Below, one piece after another: positions 29,807 to 39,264 of a stretch of DNA of 64,000 nucleotides; positions within the stretch are counted from its first letter, which is position 1; every line of letters starts with the position of its first letter. The DNA comes from an uncultured Rickettsiella sp. (lineage in GTDB: Bacteria; Pseudomonadota; Gammaproteobacteria; Diplorickettsiales; Diplorickettsiaceae). The stretch lies in NCBI GenBank assembly GCA_947058615.1, contig CAMSHF010000003.1:1-64000 (forward strand). The letters run 5' to 3'. The notes under the pieces are model-generated. The model was not told where the DNA came from, made no database searches, and saw only the letters and a program-made list of their open reading frames with translations. The position numbers were made by a program, and so were the translations under genes.

Positions 29807-31429
29807 ATGTCCAAAACATTTCGAATTGCCGTAGCCCAACTGGATTTTTTAGTGGGTGATATTAAAGGAAACACACAAATAATTTTAGATAGTTTAGAAA
29901 AAGCCAAGCAAACTTCAGTTGACCTAATGATCTTCCCTGAGCTTGCTTTGAGTGGTTACCCCCCAGAAGATCTGCTCTTACGTGAGGATTTTAAAAAACA
30001 GATCAAAGCGGCGTTAAAACATATTCAAGAAAAATCCACTGATATTGCTATTTTATTAGGTTATCCAAAGTTTAGTTCTTCAGGAATTTATAATGCGGCG
30101 AGCCTAATAGAGAATAAAAAAATTGTAAGTACCTACCATAAACAATGCTTACCCAATTATGGCGTCTTTGATGAGTATCGTTATTTTACTCCTGGAAATT
30201 CACAGGGTTTATTTACAATAAAAGGCCTTCAAGTAGGTATTTTAATTTGTGAAGACCTCTGGTACAGCCAACCTTCTTCTATGCTTAAAGAAAATGGGGC
30301 ACAATTATTAGTATGCATCAATGCCTCACCTTTTGATTACACAAAATTAAAACAGCGTTCAAGAATAATAATCGATCGGATAAAAGAAACAAACTTGCCC
30401 ATACTTTATGTGCATGGCGTAGGAGGGCAAGACGATTTAATATTTGATGGGGGCTCTCAAGCATTTGATGTAAATGGACAGCTTGTAGCTGAGGCAGGTT
30501 TTTTTAAAGAATGTTTATGGTTAGTAGAACTTAAAATAAACTCATTGGCTCAATTTGTACCACAAACTCTTTTACCGAAGCCATTAATTTACGAAACCAT
30601 CTATAACGCTTTAATTCTTGGAATACGCGATTATGTTAACAAAAATCATTTTTCTGATGTTTTAATCGGTCTTTCAGGTGGTATAGACTCCGCACTGGTA
30701 CTTGCTATTGCTGTCGACGCATTGGGAAAAAATCGTGTTCATACTGTTTTTTTACCCTCTCGATATACCTCTAAGCTGAGTCAAGAGATTGTAAAAACAC
30801 TGGTTAAAAAATTTGATGTGTCCTGCCAGGTTTTATCCATCGAGCCGAGTTTTTCAGCTTTTTTAAGCACGTTAAATATTGGTCAAAAACATCCGCCGAC
30901 AGGACTTTCAATTGAAAATATTCAAGCACGTTGTCGTGCCATATTATTAATGGCGCTCTCTAATCAACAGGGACGCCTATTATTAAATTGTACCAATAAA
31001 AGTGAATTAGCTGTCGGTTATGGCACTTTATACGGTGATATGGCGGGCGGATATGCGGTATTAAAAGATGTATCTAAAACCTGTGTTTATCAATTAGCTA
31101 ATTACCGTAATCGTGATCCTATTTTTCCCGATGCATTAATGCGGCGTCCCCCCAGTGCAGAACTTGCTGAGAATCAAAAAGACGAAGATACGCTTCCTCC
31201 TTACTCTTTACTCGATCCTATTTTAGAACTCTATGTAGAGCAAGACAAAAGTATAGACGACATTGTTAAAGCAGGTTTTGCTAAAGAAACCGTAAAAAAA
31301 GTTATTAATTTGGTTAATAAAAACGAATATAAACGCCGCCAATTAGCACCAGGCCCACGTGTTACACCTCGAGCCTTTGGTCGGGAACGACGCTACCCAA
31401 TTACCTCTGGCTTTTTATTAATAAACTGA
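29807..31429 (+). CDS. nadE: Glutamine-dependent NAD+ synthetase
   Basis: Last step of NAD synthesis: amidates deamido-NAD using glutamine. The N-terminal nitrilase-fold glutaminase domain has FPELALSGYPPEDLL (Glu), a central lysine, and GILICEDLW with the catalytic cysteine. The C-terminal synthetase domain has the PP-loop GLSGGIDSALVLAIA and the GTLYGDMAGGYA loop. The frame begins upstream inside lptG, but the ATG at 29807 has GAGG nearby and gives 540 residues, the normal length. It is likely co-transcribed with lptFG. Confidence 0.95.
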   Translation: MSKTFRIAVAQLDFLVGDIKGNTQIILDSLEKAKQTSVDLMIFPELALSGYPPEDLLLREDFKKQIKAALKHIQEKSTDIAILLGYPKFSSSGIYNAASLIENKKIVSTYHKQCLPNYGVFDEYRYFTPGNSQGLFTIKGLQVGILICEDLWYSQPSSMLKENGAQLLVCINASPFDYTKLKQRSRIIIDRIKETNLPILYVHGVGGQDDLIFDGGSQAFDVNGQLVAEAGFFKECLWLVELKINSLAQFVPQTLLPKPLIYETIYNALILGIRDYVNKNHFSDVLIGLSGGIDSALVLAIAVDALGKNRVHTVFLPSRYTSKLSQEIVKTLVKKFDVSCQVLSIEPSFSAFLSTLNIGQKHPPTGLSIENIQARCRAILLMALSNQQGRLLLNCTNKSELAVGYGTLYGDMAGGYAVLKDVSKTCVYQLANYRNRDPIFPDALMRRPPSAELAENQKDEDTLPPYSLLDPILELYVEQDKSIDDIVKAGFAKETVKKVINLVNKNEYKRRQLAPGPRVTPRAFGRERRYPITSGFLLIN

Positions 31430-31471
31430 TTGATAATTTACATCACAAAAATTCATAGACTGATTATCAAT
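31429..31471. terminator. Stem-loop between convergent nadE and bamD
   Basis: ATTGATAAT (31429-31437) pairs with ATTATCAAT (31463-31471), a 9-bp A/T-rich stem. There is no T-tract on either side, so the terminator role is uncertain. Confidence 0.35.
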
Positions 31472-31488
31472 AAATATTCTTCAAATCC

Positions 31489-32265
31489 TCAAATATCGAT
31501 ATAATCTGCATCTGGATAGTTTAATTGATAAACAGCTAAACTTTGATTAGCTAATTCTTCCAAGCCCAAGATACGATATGACTTAATCATAATAATTAAA
31601 GCTCTTTGGATTTCTGGAGCTCCTTGATACCTTTGTACGATCTCATTCGACCGATTAGCCGCAGCAACATAAGCTTTTTTACGGAAATAATAATCGGCAA
31701 TATGCAATTCATAACTTGCGAATAAATTACGCAAGTAGATCATGCGTTGACGCGCATCTGGAACATATCGACTGTCAGGAAAGCGATGAATAAACTCGGC
31801 AAACTCTTGATAGGCACTATGCATAGTACCTGGATCACGTAAAGCTAAATCAATCGGGACATAACGTAAATACCAACCTCTATCTTGATCCATATCCGCC
31901 ATAGCTTGCATATAGTAAGCATAGTCAATCTGCTTGCTATTTGGATAGAGACGAATAAAGCGTTCTGCAACTGCTTTTGCTGATGGGGAATCACCATCTT
32001 TAAAGTATGAATAAATTAATTCGAGTTGAGCCTTTTCGGCATATTGATTGAAGGGATATAAGACATTTAATGCTTCATATGATTTAATTGCTTGGCTAAA
32101 ATTACGATTTAGCATTGATTTTTTTGCATTTTGATAAACTTGATTAACTGTTTGTCCCTTAAAAGCAATAAATGGATCATTCGAGTGGCCGGCACATGCC
32201 GTCAGCATAGCTAAAATAAAACTAATTAAAAAACAAAATTCAAATATTCTCACAGTTATTTTCAA
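31489..32265 (-). CDS. bamD: Outer-membrane assembly lipoprotein BamD
   Basis: Essential TPR lipoprotein of the BAM complex that folds outer-membrane proteins. The signal peptide ends in lipobox LTAC with acylated Cys24. TPR-type repeats follow: YQNAKKSMLNRNFSQAIKSYEALN and YPFNQYAEKAQLELIYSYFK are classic BamD. The RFIRLYPNSKQIDYAYYMQAMAD and RFPDSRYVPDARQRM segments complete the fold. At 258 residues it is close to the usual 245. It is near-divergent from rluD, as in E. coli, but with a small DUF2892-like gene between. Confidence 0.95.
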   Translation of the reverse strand: MKITVRIFEFCFLISFILAMLTACAGHSNDPFIAFKGQTVNQVYQNAKKSMLNRNFSQAIKSYEALNVLYPFNQYAEKAQLELIYSYFKDGDSPSAKAVAERFIRLYPNSKQIDYAYYMQAMADMDQDRGWYLRYVPIDLALRDPGTMHSAYQEFAEFIHRFPDSRYVPDARQRMIYLRNLFASYELHIADYYFRKKAYVAAANRSNEIVQRYQGAPEIQRALIIMIKSYRILGLEELANQSLAVYQLNYPDADYIDI

Positions 32266-32503
32266 TAAAGCAATGCTTTATTCCCTTTTTTAAAATGAAG
32301 GAAGGAATAAGCGAAACGAGATATTCTTTTATTCAACATCCAAAAAAATCAAAATTAATTATACTCTTCGCACTCGAATTTTAGATGTTTTGTCACTTAA
32401 TGCGCAACTTTCATGTAGCTAACAGACACTTATGCTGCTCATTTTTACGGCATGCCAAAAACCCTACTAGGAGTATATATGATTAAATTTGACTGAAATC
32501 CAT

Positions 32504-32719
32504 TTAATCTTTTTTACGGAAAATCTCATTTAATTTAAATTTTTCTGCCATAATAGGGATTCCACACCAACCTATAATTGCTTCGATAATCAGAATGACT
32601 CCCACTAAAAAAGCAAATAATTTGCCTAAACCCAATAACACACCAATCAGTAAGACGATACCAATTACTAAACGTGAAAGGCGCTCGTTAGATTCAAGAT
32701 TGCTTGCTACATTGAACAT
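32504..32719 (-). CDS. Small DUF2892 (YgaP-like) inner-membrane protein
   Basis: 71 residues with two hydrophobic segments (about 19-35 and 36-50). It starts with NVASNLESNERLSRLVIGIVLL, and IIEAIIGWCGIPIMA follows. This matches the small DUF2892 domain also found at the C-terminus of the rhodanese YgaP. No rhodanese domain is attached. Function is not established for stand-alone members. It lies between bamD and rluD on the minus strand. Confidence 0.8.
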   Translation of the reverse strand: MFNVASNLESNERLSRLVIGIVLLIGVLLGLGKLFAFLVGVILIIEAIIGWCGIPIMAEKFKLNEIFRKKD

Positions 32720-32787
32720 AGATAATATCCTCTATTAAATTATACAATAAAAAGGCATCGCTCCCGTCAGCATTATAGCGATTTTCT

Positions 32788-33762
32788 ATGAAAAACACAG
32801 CTCAAGTAATAAATTGCCAAGCAATTGTGCCAGAACATTTAGCAGAAAAACGTCTCGACCAAATTTTGAGTCAGTTATTTCCTGCTTTTTCCCGTACACG
32901 TTTACAACAATGGATCCGCTCTCAACAAGTTTGGGTCGATAATGAACTAAAGCGGCCCAGGGATAAAATAAAAGCGGGTGCTAAAATCACTATTTTGACT
33001 AGCCTAAAACAAGAAGTGAGTTGGGAAGCAGAAGCGCTTCCACTTGATATCATTTACGAAGATGAGGCTCTACTTGTTGTTAATAAGCCTGCTGGCTTAG
33101 TTGTGCATCCTGCGGTAGGAAATACTCATAAAACTCTCGTTAATGCTTTGCTTTATTATTTACCTGAGCTTAAAAAACTTCCGAGAGCGGGAATCATACA
33201 TCGCTTAGACAAAGATACCTCTGGTCTATTAGTTATACCTAAAATCTTAAGTGCCTACACTAAGCTAACTAAGCAATTACAAACACGAACCATAAAACGC
33301 GAATATATTGCTGTTATTCAGGGTCTTTTAATTGCAGGGGGAACTATCAGTGCACCCATCGGTCGCCATCCGCGACTCAGAAAAAAAATGGCCGTCACTG
33401 AATTGTCGAGTGGCAAACCTGCTGTATCCCACTATCGAGTCATAGAACGCTTCAATCATCATACACTCATTAAAGTAAAATTAGAAACCGGCCGTACTCA
33501 CCAAATTCGTGTCCATATGGCCCATATTCATCACCCGCTGCTAGGTGATAAAACCTATGCAGGCCGCCGCTTTCACTTACCCAAAAAAGCCAGCAACCAA
33601 CTTATTAATTGCTTACGTCAATTTCCGCGTCAAGCCTTGCATGCACAATGTTTAGGTATAATACACCCTATTAGCTTAAAACCAATGGAATGGCGTAGTT
33701 CTTTACCAGAAGATATGAAAGATTTAATTAACTGTCTTCGAGAAGATAAACTCAATGCTTGA
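32788..33762 (+). CDS. rluD: 23S rRNA pseudouridine synthase RluD
   Basis: Makes pseudouridines 1911, 1915 and 1917 in helix 69 of 23S rRNA. It has an N-terminal S4 domain (EKRLDQILSQLFPAFSRTRLQQWI) and a catalytic domain with GIIHRLDKDTSGLLV, where the aspartate of RLDKDTSG is the nucleophile. ETGRTHQIRVHMAHIHHPLLGD follows. 324 residues, the usual length. It overlaps pgeF by 8 bases. The bamD-rluD-pgeF neighbourhood separates it from the RluC paralogue elsewhere in the window. Confidence 0.93.
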   Translation: MKNTAQVINCQAIVPEHLAEKRLDQILSQLFPAFSRTRLQQWIRSQQVWVDNELKRPRDKIKAGAKITILTSLKQEVSWEAEALPLDIIYEDEALLVVNKPAGLVVHPAVGNTHKTLVNALLYYLPELKKLPRAGIIHRLDKDTSGLLVIPKILSAYTKLTKQLQTRTIKREYIAVIQGLLIAGGTISAPIGRHPRLRKKMAVTELSSGKPAVSHYRVIERFNHHTLIKVKLETGRTHQIRVHMAHIHHPLLGDKTYAGRRFHLPKKASNQLINCLRQFPRQALHAQCLGIIHPISLKPMEWRSSLPEDMKDLINCLREDKLNA

Positions 33763-34501
33763 CTTAATCATTCCTAATTGGCCAGCTCCAAACTGGATCA
33801 AAGCTTACTCAACAACTCGATTGGGTGGATTTAGTCATGCCCCTTATAATAGCTTAAATATTGCCATGCATGTCGGTGATAATTTGAACAGTGTCTCCAA
33901 AAATCGTCTTTTATTACAAAATAATTTGCATTTAAAAGAGCCTATTATTTGGTTAGAACAAGCTCATGGGAACCATGTTATTTCAGCGGATCATCCTATC
34001 AGCCGTCTTACAGCAGATGCCATTTATTCAAAAAAAGAACAAACCGTATGTGCCATCCAAACTGCTGATTGCTTACCTTTATTGATATGCAGTTCCAGTA
34101 GTTATTGTGTCGCAGCAGTACATGCGGGTTGGAAAGGGTTAAGTAAAGGTATTATTGAAAACACGATTGAAGCATTAGCTTTGCCGAGTAAAAAAGATTT
34201 ATTAGTTTGGTTAGGCCCTGCTATCGGCCCTCAAGCTTTTGTAGTCGGAGAGCAGGTCTTTCATTCTTTTGTAGATAAAGATCCAGCGGCTAAAATAGCT
34301 TTTCACCCGATAGGGAATAAAAAATGGCAGGCTAACCTCTATACATTGGCTCAACAACGTTTACATAAATTAGGGATAACTTCAATCTACGGGGGTAATT
34401 ACTGTACTTTTTCAAACCCTACTCGCTTTTTCTCTTTTCGTAGAGATCAAATAACAGGACGCATGCTCAGTTTGATCTGGATAGCCCTCCCGATAATTTA
34501 A
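33755..34501 (+). CDS. pgeF: Peptidoglycan editing factor PgeF (YfiH, multicopper-oxidase-like fold)
   Basis: 248-residue protein of the YfiH family. ITQTADCLPLL-like sequence (AIQTADCLPLLI), the metal-site stretch VHAGWKGLSKGI, and GPAIGPQAFVVGEQV are its signatures; the Cys and two His form the active site. PgeF removes misincorporated L-Ser from peptidoglycan precursors in E. coli; older annotations call it a polyphenol oxidase. NYCTFSNPTRFFSFRRD closes the protein. It is translationally overlapped with rluD. Confidence 0.92.
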   Translation: MLDLIIPNWPAPNWIKAYSTTRLGGFSHAPYNSLNIAMHVGDNLNSVSKNRLLLQNNLHLKEPIIWLEQAHGNHVISADHPISRLTADAIYSKKEQTVCAIQTADCLPLLICSSSSYCVAAVHAGWKGLSKGIIENTIEALALPSKKDLLVWLGPAIGPQAFVVGEQVFHSFVDKDPAAKIAFHPIGNKKWQANLYTLAQQRLHKLGITSIYGGNYCTFSNPTRFFSFRRDQITGRMLSLIWIALPII

Positions 34502-34569
34502 GTTCAAATACTATAGGTTTAAGAAGAATACGTTTTTTGATTTTTATTCGAGAATTACATGAATAGAAA

Positions 34570-34842
34570 TTATTTCGTAGGCGTAATAGACGGTGCAAGA
34601 ATAGTTTCTACTTCCAGTTGTTTTTTATCTGAAAAGAAAGTCGATGTTCCATTTTTTTTATCGGATGAATCACTTACAGGTAAGAAATCGCTCAATAAAT
34701 CAGTAGACACTAACGTGGTTGCTTCTTGTTCTTGAGTAACCGGACTCCTATCCGCTAGGACGTTAACACATCGCCTAGTATTAATAAACGAAGACGGCCG
34801 TCTAGATTGAAAATATCCTATTCTTATAATACTTCGAATCAT
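34570..34842 (-). CDS. Unrecognised 90-residue protein
   Basis: No family recognised. The N-terminus is Arg/Ile-rich (MIRSIIRIGYFQSRR), and the rest is Ser/Thr/Asp-rich and probably disordered, ending in APSITPTK. GAGG lies seven bases upstream of the ATG, which supports real translation. It lies between pgeF (convergent) and corB. Composition like this occurs in lineage-specific secreted proteins of Legionellales, but there is no specific evidence here. Confidence 0.5.
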   Translation of the reverse strand: MIRSIIRIGYFQSRRPSSFINTRRCVNVLADRSPVTQEQEATTLVSTDLLSDFLPVSDSSDKKNGTSTFFSDKKQLEVETILAPSITPTK

Positions 34843-34943
34843 TTCATCGCCTCTAATAAAACATTAAAAACTCCTGAGTAATTATATCAACTATTTATTT
34901 TTTTTCAAAAATAAATAATTGATATAAAGTATTTTAAATATCT

Positions 34944-36209
34944 TTAAGATAAAGGAACGTGGCTTGGAAAAATTTTAACAACTTTAATCATATTATCTTT
35001 AATTAAGATAACTTCCATGGTTTTATTTTCAAACTGAAAGACTGTGCCCACTTTTGGAATAACTTCAAGCATTTCAATAATCAATCCACTTAAGGTTTTA
35101 GGTCCTCTTAAAGGTAGATTTAAGTTTAATTGGCGATTTAAATCACGTATTGCAATTCCGCCATCTACCAAATAACTACCATCTTTTTGCAATAAAACAG
35201 CACGGCGCATTAAGGCATTATCTGTCGTAAATTCACCCACAATTTCTTCTAATATATCCTCCAAGGTGATAAGTCCTTGAATTTCACCATATTCGTTAAC
35301 CACTAAACCAATACGATGCTTCTCACGACGAAAATTTAACAGTTGACTACTTAATGCGGTTGCTTCCGGTATAAAATGAACCTCTTCAGCTGTTTCTATT
35401 AATAACTCTTTACTCAACTGCTGAGTGCTTAAACTATTTAAAATTTTACGAAAATGTAAAATGCCGATTATCTCATCAATAGAATTCCGATAAATCGGTA
35501 ACCGTGTATATTCACTTTTTATTAATTGTTTTACAATCACTCCCCAAGCCTGATTAATATTAATACCGATAATTTCCTGTCTAGGAATCATAATATCTTC
35601 TACAGTTACCTTCCCTAACTCTAATACCTTAAGTAACATCGTTTTATAATCATTAGACATACGCCCACCACCTTCACGCAATAAACTCACTAGTTCTTCA
35701 CGAGATAATTGTTCTTCGCTCAATTTCGGAGTTTTTATGCCCAAAAAACGTAAAGTTGTATTCGCCACTAAATTGGTTACCCAAACTAAGGGATATAAAA
35801 TATACAATAAAATAATTAAAGGCCAAGCAGCAAATAGCGCAATGGGTTGTGGATATAAGGTAGCTAGAGTTTTTGGCGCTATTTCACAAAAAATTAAGAC
35901 GACAAAAGTAAGCGCTAAAGTTGCTAAAAAAACAGCAGATGCTGAAAAATAATGTAACGCAAGCAACGTTACTACAGCAGAAGCAAGAATATCAGCAAAA
36001 GTTCCGCATAAAAGGATGACACCGAGCAAACGATCTGGCCTTTTTAACAAATCTTGTACACGCTTAGCCAGTAAATTGTTCTGTCTCACTAAATACCGTA
36101 AACGATATCTATTTATAGATAACATGGCAGCCTCTGCCAATGAAAAAAAGATAGCTGCAAGTAATAAAAAAATTAACAGTCCAAAAAGAAATGAAAATGA
36201 ATAATGCAT
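34944..36209 (-). CDS. corB: CorB/YfjD-type CNNM-CBS membrane protein (magnesium/cobalt transport family)
   Basis: 421 residues. An N-terminal DUF21/CNNM membrane domain has three or four hydrophobic segments, with AAIFFSLAEAAMLSINRYRLRYLV the typical entry. A paired CBS domain follows (VEDIMIPRQEIIGININ, IGLVVNEYGEIQGLITLEDILEEIVGEF), then a CorC_HlyC C-terminal domain (DGGIAIRDLNRQLN, GLIIEMLEVIPKVG). Family members handle Mg2+/Co2+ efflux or resistance. It lies next to the ypjD-like gene and ffh, as in E. coli (yfjD-ypjD-ffh). Confidence 0.9.
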   Translation of the reverse strand: MHYSFSFLFGLLIFLLLAAIFFSLAEAAMLSINRYRLRYLVRQNNLLAKRVQDLLKRPDRLLGVILLCGTFADILASAVVTLLALHYFSASAVFLATLALTFVVLIFCEIAPKTLATLYPQPIALFAAWPLIILLYILYPLVWVTNLVANTTLRFLGIKTPKLSEEQLSREELVSLLREGGGRMSNDYKTMLLKVLELGKVTVEDIMIPRQEIIGININQAWGVIVKQLIKSEYTRLPIYRNSIDEIIGILHFRKILNSLSTQQLSKELLIETAEEVHFIPEATALSSQLLNFRREKHRIGLVVNEYGEIQGLITLEDILEEIVGEFTTDNALMRRAVLLQKDGSYLVDGGIAIRDLNRQLNLNLPLRGPKTLSGLIIEMLEVIPKVGTVFQFENKTMEVILIKDNMIKVVKIFPSHVPLS

Positions 36210-36266
36210 ACGCTAAGATCTCATCCTTTTAAGGGTGCCTCTGGGATTATGAAAGACACCCTCTCT

Positions 36267-36704
36267 TCAAAGATTAGGCATAAAGTAAATGGTTCCTAAA
36301 TAAACTACTCCAATCAAACAAGCGCCAATTAGCGTCCAGCTAATTGCAATTTTTCCACGCCAACCAAAATAACTTCTGCCGATTAATAACATGAAAAGGA
36401 CCCCCCAGGCTAATAGTGATAAAAGTATTTTTTGCCATAATTGCTGTTGAAAAACGGGGCGAAATAAAATCAAACTGCTTGTTAATACTAATGTCAATAA
36501 AACGATAGCGATAGAAATTAACTTAAATAAATAAGTCTCCATCACTTCCAAAGGAGGAAAATATTGAATAAACCTTATCGCTTGTTTATGCTTAAGCATC
36601 CATTCCTGGCTGGCTAATAATAATGCTTGGAATGCCGCTGTGGCTAAGACTATCAATGCAAGAGTCGAAAGAAAAATATGAATAAAATCAGCATAGGGCA
36701 CCAT
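36267..36704 (-). CDS. ypjD: YpjD/CcsA-like cytochrome c assembly family protein, N-terminally truncated
   Basis: 145 residues, mostly four hydrophobic helices. HIFLSTLALIVLATAAFQALLL, then PPLEVMETYLFKLISIAIVLLTLVL, and the RSYFGWRGKIAISWTLIG end match the C-terminal half of YpjD, including the conserved His and the GWRG segment. E. coli YpjD has about 263 residues, so the N-terminal 120 are missing; only about 160 bases separate this start from ffh. The ribosome-site-like GAGGAG is 15 bases from the ATG, which is long. It may be a decayed or minimal gene. Position between corB and ffh supports orthology. Confidence 0.7.
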   Translation of the reverse strand: MVPYADFIHIFLSTLALIVLATAAFQALLLASQEWMLKHKQAIRFIQYFPPLEVMETYLFKLISIAIVLLTLVLTSSLILFRPVFQQQLWQKILLSLLAWGVLFMLLIGRSYFGWRGKIAISWTLIGACLIGVVYLGTIYFMPNL

Positions 36705-36727
36705 AATGAAGTTCGCTTACTCCTCAG

Positions 36728-36777
36728 CTATGCTGTTACAATAACAGAATTTTTTGGGTCATTCATCATGCCTCCTT
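36728..36777 (-). other. Orphan strong Shine-Dalgarno with nested short start codons
   Basis: On the minus strand AAGGAGG (36771-36777) is followed by three ATG codons within 15 bases. The first two open a 13-codon frame ending at 36728; the third opens an 8-codon frame (MTQKILLL). None continues into the ypjD-like frame. It looks like the former translation start of ypjD left after loss of its 5' half, or a leader peptide. Confidence 0.45.
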
Positions 36778-36863
36778 GCTTATATTCAAACGCTTTTCAC
36801 TCAAAAAAATTTAGACTTACGTTTTATTAAAAATCACGATAAACTCAGGACCCCTATAAAATT

Positions 36864-38219
36864 ATGTTTGATAATTTAACCACTCGTTTAAAACAATCTT
36901 TTAAAAATATTCGTGGTCAAGGCCGTTTAAGCGAACATAACATTAAAGAAAGCCTACGCGAAGTAAAAAAAGCGCTGATTGAAGCAGATGTTGCTTATCC
37001 TGTTGTCAAAACAATTATTGAACAAGTACGTCAAGGTGCCATTGGAAAAAAAGTCACAGAAAGCCTCGCACCGGGTCAAGCTTTTATAAAAATTGTAAGT
37101 GATACTCTAACGGCTATAATGGGTAAAGATTTAGCCGAATTAAATCTATCCACACAAGCGCCCGCTATAATTTTGGTGACAGGTTTGCAAGGCTCAGGAA
37201 AAACAACCACCGTTGCAAAGCTGGCTTATTGGTTAAAAGAACAAAAAAACAAATCAGTTTTAGTGACCAGTACCGACATTCATCGTCCTGCTGCTATTTT
37301 ACAACTTAAAAATCTAGCTGAAAGTATTGACATTTTAGTTCACCCCAGTAGCGGCACGCAAACCCCTACCTATATTGCCCAGACAGCAATTCAAACAGCC
37401 CGAAATAAAGGTATAGATATTGTTATTATTGATACCGCCGGTCGTCTACATATTGATATTCTCATGATGAATGAGATACGCACCATTCATGCGGTCAGTA
37501 ATCCCATAGAAACTTTATTTGTGCTGGATAGTATGATGGGTCAAGATGCTATAAAAACAGCTAAAGGCTTTAACGAAATCATCCCTCTTACCGGAATAAT
37601 CCTGAGTAAAATGGATGGTGACGCGCGTGGCGGTGCCGCTTTATCCGTAAAATTTATTCTAGAGAAGCCGATTAAATTTATTGCTTCCGGCGAAAAAGTA
37701 ACTGCACTTGAGCCCTTTTATCCCGATAGAATAGCCTCACGCATACTTGGCATGGGGGATATCCTTTCGTTCGTTGAAGAAGTACAACGCCATACGGATC
37801 AGAAAACGGCACAAAAACTTAACCAAAAATTACAAAAAGGGAAAAAATTTGATTTAGAAGACTTTTTAAATCAACTCGCACAAATGGATAATATGGGAGG
37901 CATAAAAGAGCTCTTGAATAAGCTTCCTGACAACAATAATGCGGCCTTATTGGCTAGCGCTAAAAGTACACTTAATAAAAAATTAACCGTTCAAATGCAA
38001 GCTATCATCCGCTCTATGACTAAAAAAGAACGGCTTTTCCCAGCTATTATCCAAGGATCTAGGAAACGACGTATTGCTTCGGGTTCCGGTACCCAAATTC
38101 AAGATGTCAATCGACTTTTAAAGCAATTCAATCAAATGCAAAAAATGATGAAGCGGTTTTCTAAGCCAGGCGCTATGAACAGACTTCTTCAAGGACTACA
38201 GAACCATTACCCGCGATGA
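36864..38219 (+). CDS. ffh: Signal recognition particle GTPase Ffh
   Basis: Binds 4.5S RNA and signal sequences and targets ribosomes to FtsY at the membrane. 451 residues: N domain (LTTRLKQSFKNIRGQGRL), G domain with GLQGSGKTTTVAKLA (P-loop), DTAGRLHID, SKMDGDARGGAAL and GEKVTALEPFYP, then the Met-rich M domain (QMQKMMKRFSKPGAMN). It heads the ffh-rpsP-rimM-trmD-rplS cluster. The 4.5S RNA gene itself was not seen in this window. Confidence 0.97.
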   Translation: MFDNLTTRLKQSFKNIRGQGRLSEHNIKESLREVKKALIEADVAYPVVKTIIEQVRQGAIGKKVTESLAPGQAFIKIVSDTLTAIMGKDLAELNLSTQAPAIILVTGLQGSGKTTTVAKLAYWLKEQKNKSVLVTSTDIHRPAAILQLKNLAESIDILVHPSSGTQTPTYIAQTAIQTARNKGIDIVIIDTAGRLHIDILMMNEIRTIHAVSNPIETLFVLDSMMGQDAIKTAKGFNEIIPLTGIILSKMDGDARGGAALSVKFILEKPIKFIASGEKVTALEPFYPDRIASRILGMGDILSFVEEVQRHTDQKTAQKLNQKLQKGKKFDLEDFLNQLAQMDNMGGIKELLNKLPDNNNAALLASAKSTLNKKLTVQMQAIIRSMTKKERLFPAIIQGSRKRRIASGSGTQIQDVNRLLKQFNQMQKMMKRFSKPGAMNRLLQGLQNHYPR

Positions 38220-38378
38220 GGTCTAAAAATCCAAAAAGAAAGCTCTTCCCAAACTAATAAAATTTGCGTAGAATCCGCTCAGATTCATTTTGGCAAGCTT
38301 ATGTTAAACATAACATTAACATAGATTTACTCAATTGAGCGTTTAAATAGATAGAAAATAGAGAGGAAGATTTATTCC

Positions 38379-38651
38379 ATGGTTACCATTCGTTTAGCAC
38401 GAGGAGGTCGTAAAGAGCGTCCCTTCTATCACATTGTTGTTACAGATAGTCGGAAACCGCGTGATGGGCGTTATATTGAATGTTTAGGCTTTTATAATCC
38501 TATTGCTACAGGCAAAGAAATTTCATTAAAAATTGTAGAGGATAAAGTTAGTTATTGGATATCCCAAGGTGCTCAGCCTTCAGAGCAAGTCCAAAGCCTT
38601 CTGAAAAAAGCTAAAAAAGAAGCTAATAAACCTCAGGCGATAGCCGCTTAA
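38379..38651 (+). CDS. rpsP: 30S ribosomal protein S16
   Basis: 90 residues; the start [21 protein letters not shown] and [16 protein letters not shown] are diagnostic. GAGAGGAAG lies shortly before the ATG. It is followed by rimM, trmD and rplS in the classic gammaproteobacterial order. Confidence 0.98.
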   Translation: MVTIRLARGGRKERPFYHIVVTDSRKPRDGRYIECLGFYNPIATGKEISLKIVEDKVSYWISQGAQPSEQVQSLLKKAKKEANKPQAIAA

Positions 38652-38751
38652 TATACAACAACTGCCTGGTTTTTAAAATTACCCTTCTCTACTATTTATT
38701 TTTAGGCTGTATAAAGAAAATTATTGCCTAAATAAAAGAAAATAGGTGAAA

Positions 38752-39264
38752 ATGCTAAAAAAAAAGGTCTTAGTGGGAACTATAGGAAAATCTTACGGAA
38801 TCAAAGGATGGGTTAAAGTTAATTCCTATACGGACCCTGTCAGTAATATCCTCAACTACCAACCCTGGCATTTATCCGCAAAAGGATCTTCGCACCCCCC
38901 TACCCTAATTGAAATAATAGAGCATCGAATCCATGGCCAACAGATATTGGTACGATTTGCAAATTGCACAATGCCTGAATCAGCCTCACTTTATACCCAT
39001 TATAAAATTTATGTAGAGCGAAGGAATTTCCCTCCTTTAGCCATAGGCCAGTACTACTGGACAGATTTAGAGGGTTTAAAAGTCTATACCTGTGAAAGCA
39101 ATTATCTCGGTATAATTTCGGCTATTTATTCGACAGGTGCTAACGATATATTGGTAATCGTTGGAAAAAAAAGGCATTTAATTCCTTTCTTATTAAATCA
39201 AGCCATTAAGACCATCGATTTAGAGGGCAATATAATGGTTGTCGATTGGGATGCTGAATTTTGA
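38752..39264 (+). CDS. rimM: 16S rRNA processing / ribosome maturation factor RimM
   Basis: Helps late 30S assembly, binding S19. The start region VLVGTIGKSYGIKGWVKVNSYT is the N-terminal beta-barrel, and YYWTDLEGLKVYTCESNYLGIISAI starts the PRC-barrel domain, ending with PFLLNQAIKTIDLEGNIMVVDW. The ATG at 38752 gives 170 residues; a GTG six bases earlier (38746) is an alternative start. The stop overlaps the trmD start as TGATG. Confidence 0.94.
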   Translation: MLKKKVLVGTIGKSYGIKGWVKVNSYTDPVSNILNYQPWHLSAKGSSHPPTLIEIIEHRIHGQQILVRFANCTMPESASLYTHYKIYVERRNFPPLAIGQYYWTDLEGLKVYTCESNYLGIISAIYSTGANDILVIVGKKRHLIPFLLNQAIKTIDLEGNIMVVDWDAEF

